Source: Burkholderiales bacterium
GTDB lineage: Bacteria > Pseudomonadota > Gammaproteobacteria > Burkholderiales > Burkholderiaceae_C
Assembly: GCA_028872015.1 (NCBI GenBank)
Contig: JAGWLO010000021.1
Location: 1-50,976 of the forward strand
Direction: 5' to 3'
DNA: 50,976 nucleotides
The notes beneath the pieces were generated by a model. It was not told the origin of the DNA. It saw nothing but the letters and a program-made list of their open reading frames with translations, and ran no database searches. The number at the start of each line of letters is the position of its first letter. Within the stretch, counting starts at the first letter, position 1. The position numbers and the translations under genes were made by a program. Shown piece by piece: positions 16,273 through 25,406 of the stretch.

Positions 16273-16575
16273 TCAGGCGCTCAGCGCCAGCGCCTTGACC
16301 TTGGCGGCCAGGCGGCTCTTCAGGCGTGCGGCCTTGTTCTTGTGGAACACACCCTTGTCGGCGATGGAGTCGATCACGCTCTGGGCCGACTTGAACACCT
16401 CGGCCGCCTTGACCTTGTCGCCGCCCGTCACGGTCTTCTGCACGTTCTTGACCACGGTGCGGAAGTGTGAACGCAGTGCCGTGTTGCCGGCATTGAGCTT
16501 GACGTCCTGGCGCGCGCGCTTGCGGCCCGAGGCGAGGCGAACGGTCTTCTTCTTGGCTTTGGACGATGTGGCCAT
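16273..16575 (-). CDS. rpsT: 30S ribosomal protein S20
   Basis: This 100-residue, very basic protein is S20, which binds 16S rRNA in the small subunit ([23 protein letters not shown], then [23 protein letters not shown] and [16 protein letters not shown]). Length is slightly above the E. coli 87 residues, as usual in betaproteobacteria. It is a monocistronic gene with a TATACT -10 upstream and an intrinsic terminator downstream. Confidence 0.97.
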   Translation of the reverse strand: MATSSKAKKKTVRLASGRKRARQDVKLNAGNTALRSHFRTVVKNVQKTVTGGDKVKAAEVFKSAQSVIDSIADKGVFHKNKAARLKSRLAAKVKALALSA

Positions 16576-16642
16576 GCTGGTGAGCTATCGGTGGTGTGTT
16601 TGGTGGTGACCGACTGAGATTGAGTCTGGGCAAAGAGCGTCG

Positions 16643-16648
16643 AGTATA
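16643..16648 (-). promoter_or_regulatory. Probable -10 element for rpsT
   Basis: TATACT on the minus strand is 67 bp upstream of the rpsT ATG. The -35 region is not clear. It is placed back to back with the murJ -10 (16702). Confidence 0.55.
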
Positions 16649-16701
16649 GCACGGGCCACCTGCAGTACGGCGCCGCGCCCGGTCGCCAGCGGCGGGCTGC
16701 C

Positions 16702-16707
16702 TATAAT
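16702..16707 (+). promoter_or_regulatory. Consensus -10 box just upstream of murJ
   Basis: A perfect TATAAT ends 12 nt before the murJ GTG. Transcription would begin about 5-7 nt before the start codon, giving a nearly leaderless mRNA. No good -35 is seen. Confidence 0.55.
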
Positions 16708-16719
16708 CGCGCCCCGTCC

Positions 16720-18276
16720 GTGAACCTGCTCAAGGCTGCTTCCACCGTCTCCCTGCTGACCCTGCTGTCTCGCATCGCGGGGTTGGTGCGCGAGCAGCTC
16801 GTGGCCGCCGTCTTCGGCGCCGGTGGTGCCACCGACGCCTTCAACGTCGCCTTCCGCATTCCCAACCTGTTCCGGCGCCTGTTCGCCGAAGGCGCGTTCT
16901 CGCAAGCGTTCGTGCCCTTGCTGGCCGCCACCCGCGAGCGCGACGGCGATGCCGCCACGGCGCGCCTGGTCGACGCCGTGGCCACGTTGCTGGCCTGGGT
17001 GCTGCTGGCCACCTGCCTGGCCGGCGTCGTGGCGGCGCCGCTGCTGGTGTGGGCGATGGGCTCGGGCCTGGCGCAGCTGGACGAGGCGGTGGTGATGACC
17101 CGCTGGATGTTCCCGTACATCGGTTTCATGTCCATGGTGGCGCTGGCCGCCGGCATCCTGAACACCTGGAAGCGCTTCGCCGTGCCGGCGCTGACGCCAG
17201 TGCTGCTCAACTTCTGCATCATCGGCGCCGCGCTGTGGCTGGTGCCGCGGGCCGCGGCGGCGGGCTTCCCACCCATCTACGCCCTGGCGCTCGGCGTCAT
17301 GCTGGGCGGCCTGCTCCAGGCGCTGGTGCAGGTGCCGGCCCTGCGTGCGGTCGGCTGCATGCCGCACATCGGCCTGACGCCGGCGGCGATCGCGCGCGCC
17401 TGGCATCACCCCGGCGTGCGGCAGATCCTGCACAAGATGGCGCCGGCGCTGCTGGGCGTGTCGGTGGCGCAGCTGTCGCTCGTGATCAACACGCAGATCG
17501 CGTCGCACGTGGCCGTGGGTGCCGTCTCGTGGCTGAGCTACGCCGACCGATTGATGGAGTTCCCGACCTCGCTGCTGGGCGTGGCGCTGGGGGTCGTGCT
17601 GCTGCCGCAGCTGGCGGCGGCGCAGGCGCGCGGTGACGGCCCGGCCTACTCGGACATGCTCGATTGGGGCCTGCGTTCGGTCGCGCTGACGGCGCTGCCG
17701 TGCGCGCTGGCCCTGCTGATCCTGCCCACGGGCCTGGTGGCGGTGCTGTTCCATTACGGCCGCTTCACGGCCGCCGACGTGGCCATGACCGCCGCGGCGC
17801 TGCGCGGCTACGGCGTGGGGCTGCTGGGGCTGGTCGCGATCAAGGTGCTGGCGCCGGCCTTCTTCGCGCGCCAGGACACGCGCACGCCGGTGCGCATCGC
17901 CATCGCGGTGCTGGTGGCCACCCAACTCATGAACCTGGTGCTCGTGCCCTGGCTGGGCCATGCCGGCCTGGCGCTGTCCATCGGCCTGGCCGCGCTGGCC
18001 AACGCCGGGCTGCTGTTGCGCGGGCTACTGGTGCGCGGCACCTACCGCCCGTCTGCCGGTTGGGCCGGGTTCGGCGCCCGGCTGCTGCTGGCCAACGGCG
18101 CGCTGGCCGGGGTGCTGGTGTGGGCGGCCCGCAGCATCGACTGGCTGGGCCTGCACGCCCACCCCGGCGAGCGCGTGGGGCTGCTGGCGGGGGTGCTGGC
18201 GGGGGTGGCGCTGCTGTACTTCGGCGTGCTCGCAGCCTGCGGCCTGCGGCCGCGCGACTTCATGCGTCGGGGCTGA
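16720..18276 (+). CDS. murJ: Lipid II flippase MurJ
   Basis: MurJ flips lipid II across the inner membrane for peptidoglycan synthesis. The 518-residue protein has about 14 membrane segments and the MviN signature at the N-terminus (LLTLLSRIAGLVREQLVAAVFGAGGATDAFNVAFRIPNLFRRLFAEGAFSQAFVPLL). The GTG at 16720 gives the canonical MNLLKAAS start. No ribosome-binding site is visible, in line with a very short leader. Ten nt after its stop comes sirB1. Confidence 0.96.
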   Translation: MNLLKAASTVSLLTLLSRIAGLVREQLVAAVFGAGGATDAFNVAFRIPNLFRRLFAEGAFSQAFVPLLAATRERDGDAATARLVDAVATLLAWVLLATCLAGVVAAPLLVWAMGSGLAQLDEAVVMTRWMFPYIGFMSMVALAAGILNTWKRFAVPALTPVLLNFCIIGAALWLVPRAAAAGFPPIYALALGVMLGGLLQALVQVPALRAVGCMPHIGLTPAAIARAWHHPGVRQILHKMAPALLGVSVAQLSLVINTQIASHVAVGAVSWLSYADRLMEFPTSLLGVALGVVLLPQLAAAQARGDGPAYSDMLDWGLRSVALTALPCALALLILPTGLVAVLFHYGRFTAADVAMTAAALRGYGVGLLGLVAIKVLAPAFFARQDTRTPVRIAIAVLVATQLMNLVLVPWLGHAGLALSIGLAALANAGLLLRGLLVRGTYRPSAGWAGFGARLLLANGALAGVLVWAARSIDWLGLHAHPGERVGLLAGVLAGVALLYFGVLAACGLRPRDFMRRG

Positions 18277-18278
18277 CC

Positions 18279-18284
18279 TACACT
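18279..18284 (+). promoter_or_regulatory. Possible -10 element for sirB1
   Basis: TACACT starts 3 nt after the murJ stop codon and ends 7 nt before the ATG at 18292, a spacing expected for a leaderless transcript. The ATG at 18286 would lie before the start of transcription. Confidence 0.4.
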
Positions 18285-18291
18285 GATGCCG

Positions 18292-19179
18292 ATGGCCGGC
18301 CCCCTGCAATTCGAAGCGCCCACCGCCCTCGACTATTTCGCGTCGCTGGTGGCCGACGACACCCACTTTGCGCTGCTCGAGGCGGCCGTGGCGGTGGCGC
18401 AGGACGACGACGCCGCGCTCGACGTGCAAGGCGTGCTGGCGCAGATCGACGGGCTGGCCGAGCGCCTGCGCCGGCGCCTGCCGGCCGACGCCGCGCCGCT
18501 GCAGCGCCTGCGCCTGCTCAACACCTACTTCTTTCACGAGCTGGGTTTCAGCGGCAACGTCAACAACTACTACGACCGTGCCAACAGCGCGCTGCCGGAG
18601 GTGCTGCGCACGCGCCGCGGCATCCCGCTGACGCTGGCCTTGCTGTACGTGGAGCTGGCCACGCAGATCGGGTTGCAGGCGCATGGCGTGGCGTTTCCGG
18701 GGCACTTCCTGGTCAAGCTGCACCTGCCGCGCGGCGAGGTGGTGATCGACCCCTTCAGCGGTCGGTCGCTGGCGCGTGAAGACCTCGAGGAGCGCCTGCT
18801 GCCCTTCCGCCAAGCCCATGGTCCCCAGGCCCAGGCCGCCTACGAGGCGGTCCCCGCCGACGAGTCCGTGCCGCTGGGTCTGTACCTGCAGGCGGCGACA
18901 CCGCGCGACACCATCGCCCGGCTGTTGCGCAACCTGAAGGAGATCCACCGCAGCGCGCGCGACTGGCCGCGCCTGGCCAAGGTGCAGCGCCGCCTGGTGA
19001 TTCTGCTGCCCGTCGACTGGGACGAGCGGCGTGACCATGCGTTGGCGCTGTCGCAGCTGGGGCGCCATGCGCTGGCTGCCGACGAGCTGGCGACGTACCT
19101 GCGCGAGCGGCCCGACGCCGGCGACGCTGCCGCGCTGCGGCGCGAGCTGGCGGCCTGGCGGCGCGACGGCGACGGGTGA
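18292..19179 (+). CDS. sirB1: SirB1-family transglutaminase-like/TPR protein
   Basis: This 295-residue protein has the SirB1 transglutaminase-like fold (LNTYFFHELGFSGNVNNYYDRANSALPEVLRTRRGIPLTLALLYVELATQIGLQAHGVAFPGHFLVKL) and a C-terminal TPR-like helical part. The typical family pattern lacks a catalytic cysteine, so peptidase activity is doubtful. The start is set to ATG 18292 rather than 18286 because of the -10 spacing; either is possible. The TGA overlaps the hda ATG, opening a chain of four coupled genes. Cellular role is not established. Confidence 0.85.
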   Translation: MAGPLQFEAPTALDYFASLVADDTHFALLEAAVAVAQDDDAALDVQGVLAQIDGLAERLRRRLPADAAPLQRLRLLNTYFFHELGFSGNVNNYYDRANSALPEVLRTRRGIPLTLALLYVELATQIGLQAHGVAFPGHFLVKLHLPRGEVVIDPFSGRSLAREDLEERLLPFRQAHGPQAQAAYEAVPADESVPLGLYLQAATPRDTIARLLRNLKEIHRSARDWPRLAKVQRRLVILLPVDWDERRDHALALSQLGRHALAADELATYLRERPDAGDAAALRRELAAWRRDGDG

Positions 19180-19898
19180 TGAAGCAGATCCCGCTGGCCA
19201 TCGGCCCCGAGCCGCAACCGCGCTTCGACAACTTCCTGCCCGGCCCCAATGGGGCCGCGCTGGCGCACCTGCAAGGCCTGGCCGGGCCATCCGCGCCGCT
19301 GTACCTGTGGGGCCCGGCGGGCAGCGGCAAGAGCCACCTCCTGCGGGCGCTGGCGGCGCAGGCGCAGCAGCGCGGCGAGCGCGTCGGCTGGTTCGACGCC
19401 GCCGATGCGCCGCCCTGGCCCTTGCTGCCCGGCTGGTCGCTGGTGGTGATCGACCGCTGCGACGCGCTCGAAGCCGCCGGCCAGCACGCCGCGTTCACGC
19501 TGTTCGTCGAGGCGGCCACGCAGGGCGTGCAGGTGGCTGCGGCGGGCCGCCTGCCGCCGGTCGACCTGCCGCTGCGCGACGACCTGCGTTCGCGCCTGGC
19601 CTGGGGCCACGTGTTCGCCTTGCAGCCGCTGGCCGATGCCGAGGCACGCGCCGTGCTGCGGCGCGAGGCCGACCGGCGCGGCCTGTTCCTCTCCGACGAG
19701 GTGATGAACCACCTGCTGACGCACTTCGAGCGGGACCTGGGCCACCTGATGCACTTGCTCGACCGGCTCGACGGCTATGGCCTGGCCCAGGCACGGCGCA
19801 TCACGCTGCCACTGCTGCGCCAGATGCTGGCCGAGGACGCGGCCGCCGCCGTGCCGGCCGGCCAACGACACCGCGGCGGCGAGGTGCGGACCGCATGA
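19179..19898 (+). CDS. hda: DnaA regulatory inactivator Hda
   Basis: Hda, with the DNA polymerase sliding clamp, stimulates ATP hydrolysis by DnaA after initiation. This 239-residue DnaA-like AAA+ protein has the N-terminal clamp-binding motif (KQIPLAIG), FDNFLPG, Walker A GPAGSGKSHLLRAL and a Walker-B-like LVVIDRCDAL. A DnaA domain III tail follows (LQPLADAEARAVLRREADRRGLFLSDEVMNHLLTHFERDLGHLMHLLDRLD). It starts at the ATG overlapping the sirB1 stop (TGATG). Its own stop overlaps the next ATG (ATGA). Confidence 0.92.
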   Translation: MKQIPLAIGPEPQPRFDNFLPGPNGAALAHLQGLAGPSAPLYLWGPAGSGKSHLLRALAAQAQQRGERVGWFDAADAPPWPLLPGWSLVVIDRCDALEAAGQHAAFTLFVEAATQGVQVAAAGRLPPVDLPLRDDLRSRLAWGHVFALQPLADAEARAVLRREADRRGLFLSDEVMNHLLTHFERDLGHLMHLLDRLDGYGLAQARRITLPLLRQMLAEDAAAAVPAGQRHRGGEVRTA

Positions 19899-20563
19899 AC
19901 CTCACGCTGTTCGATCTCGACGGCACGCTGATCCCCAAGGATTCCGACCACGCCTTCGGCGAGTTCCTGGTCGAGCGCGGCTGGGCCGACGGTGGCACCT
20001 TTCGCCAGCGCAACGACGCGTTCTACGAGGACTACCTGGCCGGCCGGCTCGACATGGCGGCCTACGTCGACTTCGCCACCACGCCCTGGCGCCGCCGCAG
20101 CCCGGCCGAGCTGGCGCAGGCCAGCGCCGATTTCGTCGCGCAGGTGGTGCGGCCGATGTTGCCGGCTGCGGCGCTGGCCCTGGTGCAGCGGCATCGCCAG
20201 GCGGGCGACCTGCTGGCGATCGTCACCGCGACCAATGATTTCGTCACGCGGCCGATTGCGGCGCTGCTGGGCATCGACACCCTGATCGCCACCGAGCTCG
20301 AGCGCGATGCGCACGGCCGCGTCACCGGCGCGATCCGGGGCGTGCCGGCCTTTCGCGAAGGCAAGATCGTGCGCGTGCAGCAATGGCTGCGCGAGCAGGG
20401 GCGGCAGCTCGAAGATTTCGGCTGCAGCACCTTCTACAGCGACTCCATCAACGACCTGCCGCTGCTCGAGCGCGTCCGCTGTGCGGTGGCCACCAACCCC
20501 GGCCCGGCGCTGGCGCGCATCGCGCACGAGCGCGGCTGGCCCGTCCTGAACCTGTTCCCATGA
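19895..20563 (+). CDS. HAD-IB family hydrolase (SerB-like phosphatase)
   Basis: This 222-residue HAD phosphatase has motif I FDLDGTLIPKDSD at the N-terminus, motif II in IVTATNDFVTRPIA and motif III/IV in FREGKIVRVQQWL and FYSDSINDLPLLE. Members of subfamily IB hydrolyse phosphoserine-like or lipid phosphate substrates; the substrate here is not evident. It overlaps hda (ATGA) upstream and pcnB (ATGA) downstream. Confidence 0.9.
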   Translation: MNLTLFDLDGTLIPKDSDHAFGEFLVERGWADGGTFRQRNDAFYEDYLAGRLDMAAYVDFATTPWRRRSPAELAQASADFVAQVVRPMLPAAALALVQRHRQAGDLLAIVTATNDFVTRPIAALLGIDTLIATELERDAHGRVTGAIRGVPAFREGKIVRVQQWLREQGRQLEDFGCSTFYSDSINDLPLLERVRCAVATNPGPALARIAHERGWPVLNLFP

Positions 20564-22158
20564 TCAAGAAACTCATCCATCGCCTGCTCGGCAAGGGCAC
20601 CAGGACCGAGCCCGAGGTCCCGGCCGAGCCCGCCATCCCGCTGGGCCGTCGCGTCGAGGTGGCCGCGGCCGAGCACCGCATCGACGCCAGCCTGCTCGAC
20701 GCGAACGCGGTGCGCGTGGTCAAGACCCTGCAGGAGGCCGGCCACACCGCCTACGTCGTGGGTGGCGCGGTGCGCGACCTGCTGGTCGGCCTGCGGCCGA
20801 AGGACTTCGATGTCGCCACCGATGCCACGCCCGAGCAGGTGAAGGCGCTGTTCCGACGCGCCTTCATCATCGGGCGCCGCTTCCGGCTCGTGCACGTGGT
20901 GTTCGGCCGTGGCCGCGAGCACGAGACGATCGAGGTGAGCACCTTCCGCGCCTACCTCGACACCGCCGCGGCCGAGCAGGTGGCAGGCAACGAGAAGACC
21001 TCGCGCCGCGACATCGCCGACAGGACCCACGTGGTCGACGCCAGCGGTCGCGTGCTGCGCGACAACGTCTGGGGGCCGCAGATCGAGGATGCCGCGCGGC
21101 GCGACTTCACCATCAACGCGATGTACTACGACCCGGTGACGCAGACCGTGGTCGACTACCACGGTGGCCTGGCGGATGTGCGCGCCCGCGTGCTGCGCAT
21201 GATCGGCGACCCCGGCACCCGCTACCGGGAGGACCCGGTGCGCATCATCCGCATCGTGCGCTTCGCGGCCAAGCTGGGCTTCGCCATCGATCCCGCCACC
21301 GAGCGGCCCATCCGGGCCATGTCGGCGCTGCTGCCCAACGTGCCCATCTCGCGCCTGTTCGACGAGATGGTCAAGCTGCTGCAGACCGGCCACGCGCTGG
21401 CCAGCATCGAGCAGCTGCGCAAGCACGGCCTCATCGGCGGCAGCTTGGGCGTGTTTCCGGTGCTCGATGCGGCGCTGGCACCGGCGCAGCCCGACCCGGC
21501 GCGCGAAGCCTTCGTGCGCGCCGCGCTGCAGGACACCGACCGCCGCGTGGCCGAAGGCCGCTCGGTGGCGCCGAGCTACATGCTGGCCTGCATGCTGTGG
21601 CACGACGTGCAGGGCCGCTGGAGCGCGCTGCGCGAGGGTGGCGAGGCACCGATGCCGGCGCTGCAGCAGGCGGTGGACGCGGTGTTCGAGGCCCGCATCG
21701 GCGACATCTCGGGCCGCGGCAAGCTGGCCGCCGACATGCGCGAGATCTGGCTCATGCAGCCCCGCTTCGAGCGCCGCACGCCCAGCGGCGCGGCCGCGCT
21801 GATCGCGCAGCCGCGCTTCCGCGCCGGCTACGACTTCCTGCGCCTGCGCGCCGATTGCGGCGAGATCGCCGCCGAGCTGGCCGACTGGTGGGAGGACTTC
21901 CACCTCGGCACCGACGACGAGCGCGAGGCACTGCTGCAGGACGTGAAGGCGGCAACGCCGCCACGCCCGCGCCGTGGGCGCGCCGAGTCGGGCGAGGACG
22001 CGCCAGCCGAGGCCGCCGCCGAGATGCCCGTGCCCGAGGCCGGTGCCGCCCCGCGCAAGCGCCGGCGCCGGCGCCGGCGGCCGGGCGCCGGCCAGGGCAG
22101 CCGAGACAATGCCGGCGAGGGTGGCAGCGCTGAGGGTGCGCCGCCCAACGTCGAGTGA
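20560..22158 (+). CDS. pcnB: Poly(A) polymerase I
   Basis: PcnB adds 3' poly(A) tails to RNAs and so promotes their decay. The 532-residue protein has the nucleotidyltransferase core VVGGAVRDLLVGLRPKDFDVATDATPEQVKALFRR, the RRDFTINAMYYD motif and the RNA-binding domain GTRYREDPVRIIRIVRFAAKLGF. This distinguishes it from tRNA nucleotidyltransferases by the PcnB-type C-terminal half. The tail after about residue 460 is disordered, ending in an arginine block (RKRRRRRRRPGAG). It begins at the ATG overlapping the HAD gene stop and overlaps folK by GTGA. Confidence 0.94.
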   Translation: MIKKLIHRLLGKGTRTEPEVPAEPAIPLGRRVEVAAAEHRIDASLLDANAVRVVKTLQEAGHTAYVVGGAVRDLLVGLRPKDFDVATDATPEQVKALFRRAFIIGRRFRLVHVVFGRGREHETIEVSTFRAYLDTAAAEQVAGNEKTSRRDIADRTHVVDASGRVLRDNVWGPQIEDAARRDFTINAMYYDPVTQTVVDYHGGLADVRARVLRMIGDPGTRYREDPVRIIRIVRFAAKLGFAIDPATERPIRAMSALLPNVPISRLFDEMVKLLQTGHALASIEQLRKHGLIGGSLGVFPVLDAALAPAQPDPAREAFVRAALQDTDRRVAEGRSVAPSYMLACMLWHDVQGRWSALREGGEAPMPALQQAVDAVFEARIGDISGRGKLAADMREIWLMQPRFERRTPSGAAALIAQPRFRAGYDFLRLRADCGEIAAELADWWEDFHLGTDDEREALLQDVKAATPPRPRRGRAESGEDAPAEAAAEMPVPEAGAAPRKRRRRRRRPGAGQGSRDNAGEGGSAEGAPPNVE

Positions 22159-22643
22159 CGCCCGAGCGCGTGTTCGTCGGCTTGGGGGCCAACCTGGGCG
22201 ATGCGCGCGCCAGCCTCGAGCGCGCCCGGTCGGCGCTGGCGTCCTTGCCGGGCACGCGGCAGGTGGCGGTCTCGCCGCACTTCCGCAGCGAACCGGTGGA
22301 CGCCGATGGCCCCGACTACCTCAATGCGGTGGTCGAGCTCGAGACGGCGCTGGCGCCGGGGGCGCTGTGGCAGGCCCTGCAGTCGATCGAAGCCACGCAC
22401 GGCCGCGAGCGCCCCTACCGCAACGCGCCGCGCACGCTGGACCTCGACCTGTTGCTGTACGGCCAGCGCGTCATCGACACCCCCGCCCTGACGGTGCCGC
22501 ATCCGCGCCTGGCGCAGCGCGCCTTCGTGCTGCTGCCGCTGCTGCTGCTGGCGCCCGACCTGGTGCACCCGCGACTCGGGCCGCTGGACGCGTTCCGGCC
22601 GGCCGTGGCGGGGCAGCGCATCGAGCGCCTGCCGCCGGCCTGA
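22155..22643 (+). CDS. folK: 2-amino-4-hydroxy-6-hydroxymethyldihydropteridine pyrophosphokinase
   Basis: FolK transfers pyrophosphate from ATP to the pterin precursor of folate. The 162-residue protein has the family signatures FVGLGANLGD, YLNAVVELETAL and RPYRNAPRTLDLDLLLYG (the Mg-binding DLDLLL stretch), then VPHPRLAQRAFVLLPLLLLAPD. The GTG start overlaps the pcnB stop (GTGA). It ends 4 nt before the convergent TM2 gene; no terminator is visible. Confidence 0.95.
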   Translation: MTPERVFVGLGANLGDARASLERARSALASLPGTRQVAVSPHFRSEPVDADGPDYLNAVVELETALAPGALWQALQSIEATHGRERPYRNAPRTLDLDLLLYGQRVIDTPALTVPHPRLAQRAFVLLPLLLLAPDLVHPRLGPLDAFRPAVAGQRIERLPPA

Positions 22644-22647
22644 AGCG

Positions 22648-23094
22648 CTAGTCGGCGCTGGCGTTGGCCTGCCACTCGTAGAGCCGGGTGCCGCTGTAGG
22701 CCAGGGTGGCCATCAGCACCCCGCCGCCCAGCAACAACGCGATCACGGCCGCCAGCACCGGGCCCCAGCCGGTGTTCGGGACCGGCGCGCGGCCCGCGCC
22801 CCAGCGCGCGTGCCAGCGCTCGTCCGGCGTCAGGGCGTAGGTGATGGCGCTCAGCATCGCCGCCGTGATCGCCAGACCCAGCAGCGGCACCAGCAGCCAG
22901 GCCAGGCGGTCGTCCTGCCCCAGTTCGTGCACCCGCCACAGGCCCCACAGCCCGAGCAGGCTGGGCAGGGGATAGAGCCAGCCTGCGCGGTCGCTCGCAC
23001 CACGCAGGTAGAAGCGGTGTGCGCCGAGCCAGCCCAGAACCACGGCCAGCCAGGCGGCCAGGGTCTTCGATCGTGGGGGTGGCAGGGGCTTCAT
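22648..23094 (-). CDS. TM2-domain membrane protein
   Basis: This protein of 148 residues (158 if the ATG at 23124 is used) carries a TM2 domain at its N-terminus ([23 protein letters not shown]). Further hydrophobic segments follow around residues 45-60, 70-95 and 118-140. The domain has two membrane helices joined by a tight turn and has no settled function in bacteria. The rpsP -10 lies outside it at 23132, so the two genes diverge from a shared region. Identity is good; role is unknown. Confidence 0.8.
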   Translation of the reverse strand: MKPLPPPRSKTLAAWLAVVLGWLGAHRFYLRGASDRAGWLYPLPSLLGLWGLWRVHELGQDDRLAWLLVPLLGLAITAAMLSAITYALTPDERWHARWGAGRAPVPNTGWGPVLAAVIALLLGGGVLMATLAYSGTRLYEWQANASAD

Positions 23095-23131
23095 CGGCAG
23101 CGGTCCGTCGGGTATCCAGGCCAAGGCAGTT

Positions 23132-23137
23132 TATAAT
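23132..23137 (+). promoter_or_regulatory. Consensus -10 for the rpsP operon with a long leader
   Basis: TATAAT is followed by TGCG and an untranslated region of about 145 nt before rpsP. That leader is very GC-rich with repeated ggtccg/ccggtg segments that can fold. No -35 box of quality is seen. Confidence 0.55.
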
Positions 23138-23287
23138 GCGCGGTTTCCGGCGCCGGCCGTGGTGGCGACATCAGGGCGTATCTACGGTGCCGGCCGCGGT
23201 GGTCGGGGTGGTCCCGATCGCCATCCGCGTGGTCCGCCCGGTGGGTCTCCCGTGGCAGGCGCGACCCCCATTCCAAGGAATCTGCAC

Positions 23288-23536
23288 ATGGTCGTGATCC
23301 GACTCGCCCGTGGCGGCGCCAAGAAGCGCCCGTTCTACAACATCGTCGTCGCCGACTCGCGCGAGCGCCGCGACGGCCGCTTCATCGAGCGGCTGGGCTT
23401 CTACAACCCGGTCGCCTCCGGCGCCGAGCAGCCGCTGCGCGTGGCGCTGGATCGCGTGACCCATTGGGCCGGCGTCGGCGCCCAGCTCTCGCCCACGGTG
23501 GCGCGCCTGGTCGAGCAGGCCAAGAAGGCGGCCTGA
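23288..23536 (+). CDS. rpsP: 30S ribosomal protein S16
   Basis: S16 is a small-subunit assembly protein. The 82-residue product reads [41 protein letters not shown] at the N-terminus and matches normal family length. CCAAGGAA sits about 10 nt upstream of the ATG. It heads the set rpsP-rimM-trmD, with rplS following behind its own promoter. Confidence 0.97.
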   Translation: MVVIRLARGGAKKRPFYNIVVADSRERRDGRFIERLGFYNPVASGAEQPLRVALDRVTHWAGVGAQLSPTVARLVEQAKKAA

Positions 23537-23547
23537 ACGCGGCCGCC

Positions 23548-24141
23548 GTGAACGCGGCAGCGGCATCCCCCATGCCGGCGCCGGGCGACGCGCCGCCGTT
23601 CCCCGCCGACGCGGTCGAGGTCGGCCGCGTGCTGGGCGCCTGGGGCGTGAAGGGCGGCATCAAGGTCCGGCCCTTCGCCGCCGATCCGCAGGCGCTGTTC
23701 TCGTCCAAGCGCTGGTTCTTGCGCGCGCCCGAGCCGGCCCGGCCCGGCGCCCCGGCGGCGCTGCCGGCGCTGCTGAAGGTGCAGTCGGCCCGCACGCAGG
23801 GCGATACCGTGGTGGCGGTGGTGCAGGACCTGGCCGACCGCGATGCCGCCGAGGCGCTCAAGGGTGCGCGCGTCTTCGTCTCGCGCGCCAGCTTTCCCAC
23901 GCCGGCCAGCGACGAGTTCTACTGGGTCGACCTGATCGGCCTGCAGGTGAGCAACCGCCCGGGGCAGGCCCTGGGCACGGTGGTCGGCCTGATCGAGACC
24001 GGCCCGCACTGCGTGCTGCGCGTGCAGCCGGCGGACGCGGCCGCGGCCGAGTGGCTGATCCCCTTCGTGGCGGCCTACATCGACGCGGTCGACCTGCCGG
24101 CGCGCCTCATCCGCGCCGATTGGGACGCTGCCGACGCGTGA
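23548..24141 (+). CDS. rimM: 16S rRNA processing protein RimM
   Basis: RimM binds S19 and helps mature the 30S head domain. The 197-residue protein has the N-terminal [22 protein letters not shown] and the PRC-barrel part [15 protein letters not shown] ... [15 protein letters not shown]. Two starts are possible: GTG 23548, or ATG 23572 (189 residues). Neither has a strong ribosome-binding site, so the first 8 residues are uncertain. It follows rpsP by 11 nt and overlaps trmD by GTGA. Confidence 0.93.
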   Translation: MNAAAASPMPAPGDAPPFPADAVEVGRVLGAWGVKGGIKVRPFAADPQALFSSKRWFLRAPEPARPGAPAALPALLKVQSARTQGDTVVAVVQDLADRDAAEALKGARVFVSRASFPTPASDEFYWVDLIGLQVSNRPGQALGTVVGLIETGPHCVLRVQPADAAAAEWLIPFVAAYIDAVDLPARLIRADWDAADA

Positions 24142-24911
24142 CCATGCGCTTCGACATCGTCACGCTGTTCCCCGATCTCTTCGCACCGCACCTGAGCCTG
24201 GGCATCACGCGCCGCGCCTTCGAGGGCGGCGAGGGCAGCGCGCCGGCGGTGGACGTGCGGCTGTGGCCGCTGCGCGACTTTGCCGACGATGCCTACCGGC
24301 GGGTCGACGATCGACCGTACGGCGGCGGCCCGGGCATGGTGATGCTGGCCGAGCCGCTGCTGCGCGCGCTCGCAGCGATCGCTGCCGAGCGCGGCGGCCC
24401 GGCGCCGGCCGTCGTGCATTTCACGCCCACCGGGCAGCGCCTGGACCAGGCCATGGTCGAGGCCCTGGCCGCCGGCCCGGGGGCGGTGCTGCTGTGCGGG
24501 CGCTACGAAGGCATCGACCAGCGCCTGATCGATCGACGCGTGACGCTCGAGTTGAGCCTGGGCGACTTCGTGCTGTCGGGCGGCGAGTTGCCGGCGCTGG
24601 CGCTGCTGGACGCCGTGGCGCGGCTGCAGCCCGGCGTGCTGAGCCCGCCCTCGCACCAGCAGGACAGCTTCGCCGCCGGCCTGCTGGAGGGGCCGCATTA
24701 CAGCCGGCCCGAGCGGCTGGCGATCGACGGGGACGAACTCCCGGTGCCGGCCGTGCTGCTGTCGGGCCACCACGGCGACATCGCGCGCTGGCGGCGCGAG
24801 CAGGCGCTGGCCGTCACGGCCCGGCGCCGGCCCGAGCTGATCGCGGCGGCGCGCGCCGCGGGCCGGCTGGACCGCCGCGACGAGCAGTTCCTGCGCGAGC
24901 TCCAGCTATAA
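24138..24911 (+). CDS. trmD: tRNA (guanine-N1)-methyltransferase
   Basis: TrmD methylates G37 of tRNAs that read codons starting with C, using S-adenosylmethionine. The 257-residue protein has the [11 protein letters not shown] motif near residue 58 and the trefoil-knot cofactor site [15 protein letters not shown] ... [17 protein letters not shown]. The start is GTG 24138 overlapping the rimM stop; ATG 24144 is nearly as good. Its stop codon TAA is part of the TATAAT box of rplS. Confidence 0.96.
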   Translation: MTMRFDIVTLFPDLFAPHLSLGITRRAFEGGEGSAPAVDVRLWPLRDFADDAYRRVDDRPYGGGPGMVMLAEPLLRALAAIAAERGGPAPAVVHFTPTGQRLDQAMVEALAAGPGAVLLCGRYEGIDQRLIDRRVTLELSLGDFVLSGGELPALALLDAVARLQPGVLSPPSHQQDSFAAGLLEGPHYSRPERLAIDGDELPVPAVLLSGHHGDIARWRREQALAVTARRRPELIAAARAAGRLDRRDEQFLRELQL

Positions 24912-24912
24912 T
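24907..24912 (+). promoter_or_regulatory. Consensus -10 for rplS inside the end of trmD
   Basis: TATAAT (24907-24912) covers the trmD stop codon, and the rplS start is 94 nt downstream. It would let L19 be made independently of the rpsP promoter. No clear -35 box is visible. Confidence 0.55.
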
Positions 24913-25005
24913 GGAAGGCTTTTCGATCCTCTGCCGGGCTTTGCTGCGCCCACCCGGGCGCCAAACCACAACACCGCCCGTCGCACGATCGCCCGGAGAA
25001 CCCCC

Positions 25006-25359
25006 TTGGACCTGATTGCCACCCTCGAGCAGGAAGAGATCGCGCGTCTCAACCGCACCATCCCGGCCTTCGCCCCCGGCGACACCGTGATCGTCAACGT
25101 CAACGTGGTCGAAGGCACGCGCAAGCGCGTGCAGGCCTACGAAGGCGTCGTCATCGCCAAGCGCAACCGCGGCCTGAACAGCAGCTTCATCGTGCGCAAG
25201 GTCTCCAGCGGCGAGGGCGTGGAGCGGACGTTCCAGACCTACAGCCCGCTCATCGCCAGCGTCGAAGTCAAGCGCCGCGGCGACGTGCGCCGCGCCAAGC
25301 TGTACTACCTGCGCAACCGCAGCGGCAAGTCGGCGCGGATCAAAGAGAAGCTCGCCTGA
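25006..25359 (+). CDS. rplS: 50S ribosomal protein L19
   Basis: L19 sits at the interface of the two ribosomal subunits. The 117-residue protein has [42 protein letters not shown] and the C-terminal [22 protein letters not shown]. The start codon is TTG, preceded by CGGAGA at 24994-24999. A 94-nt gap with a consensus -10 separates it from trmD. Confidence 0.97.
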   Translation: MDLIATLEQEEIARLNRTIPAFAPGDTVIVNVNVVEGTRKRVQAYEGVVIAKRNRGLNSSFIVRKVSSGEGVERTFQTYSPLIASVEVKRRGDVRRAKLYYLRNRSGKSARIKEKLA

Positions 25360-25406
25360 CCCGAGGCACCGCCACGGCGCCGCCGCGCATCTCCGATCCC
25401 CGCGCC

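Noticed and set aside
22063..22095. GC repeat in the pcnB tail as a separate repeat element
   Set aside because: It is simply the coding sequence for an arginine-rich tail common in PcnB proteins.
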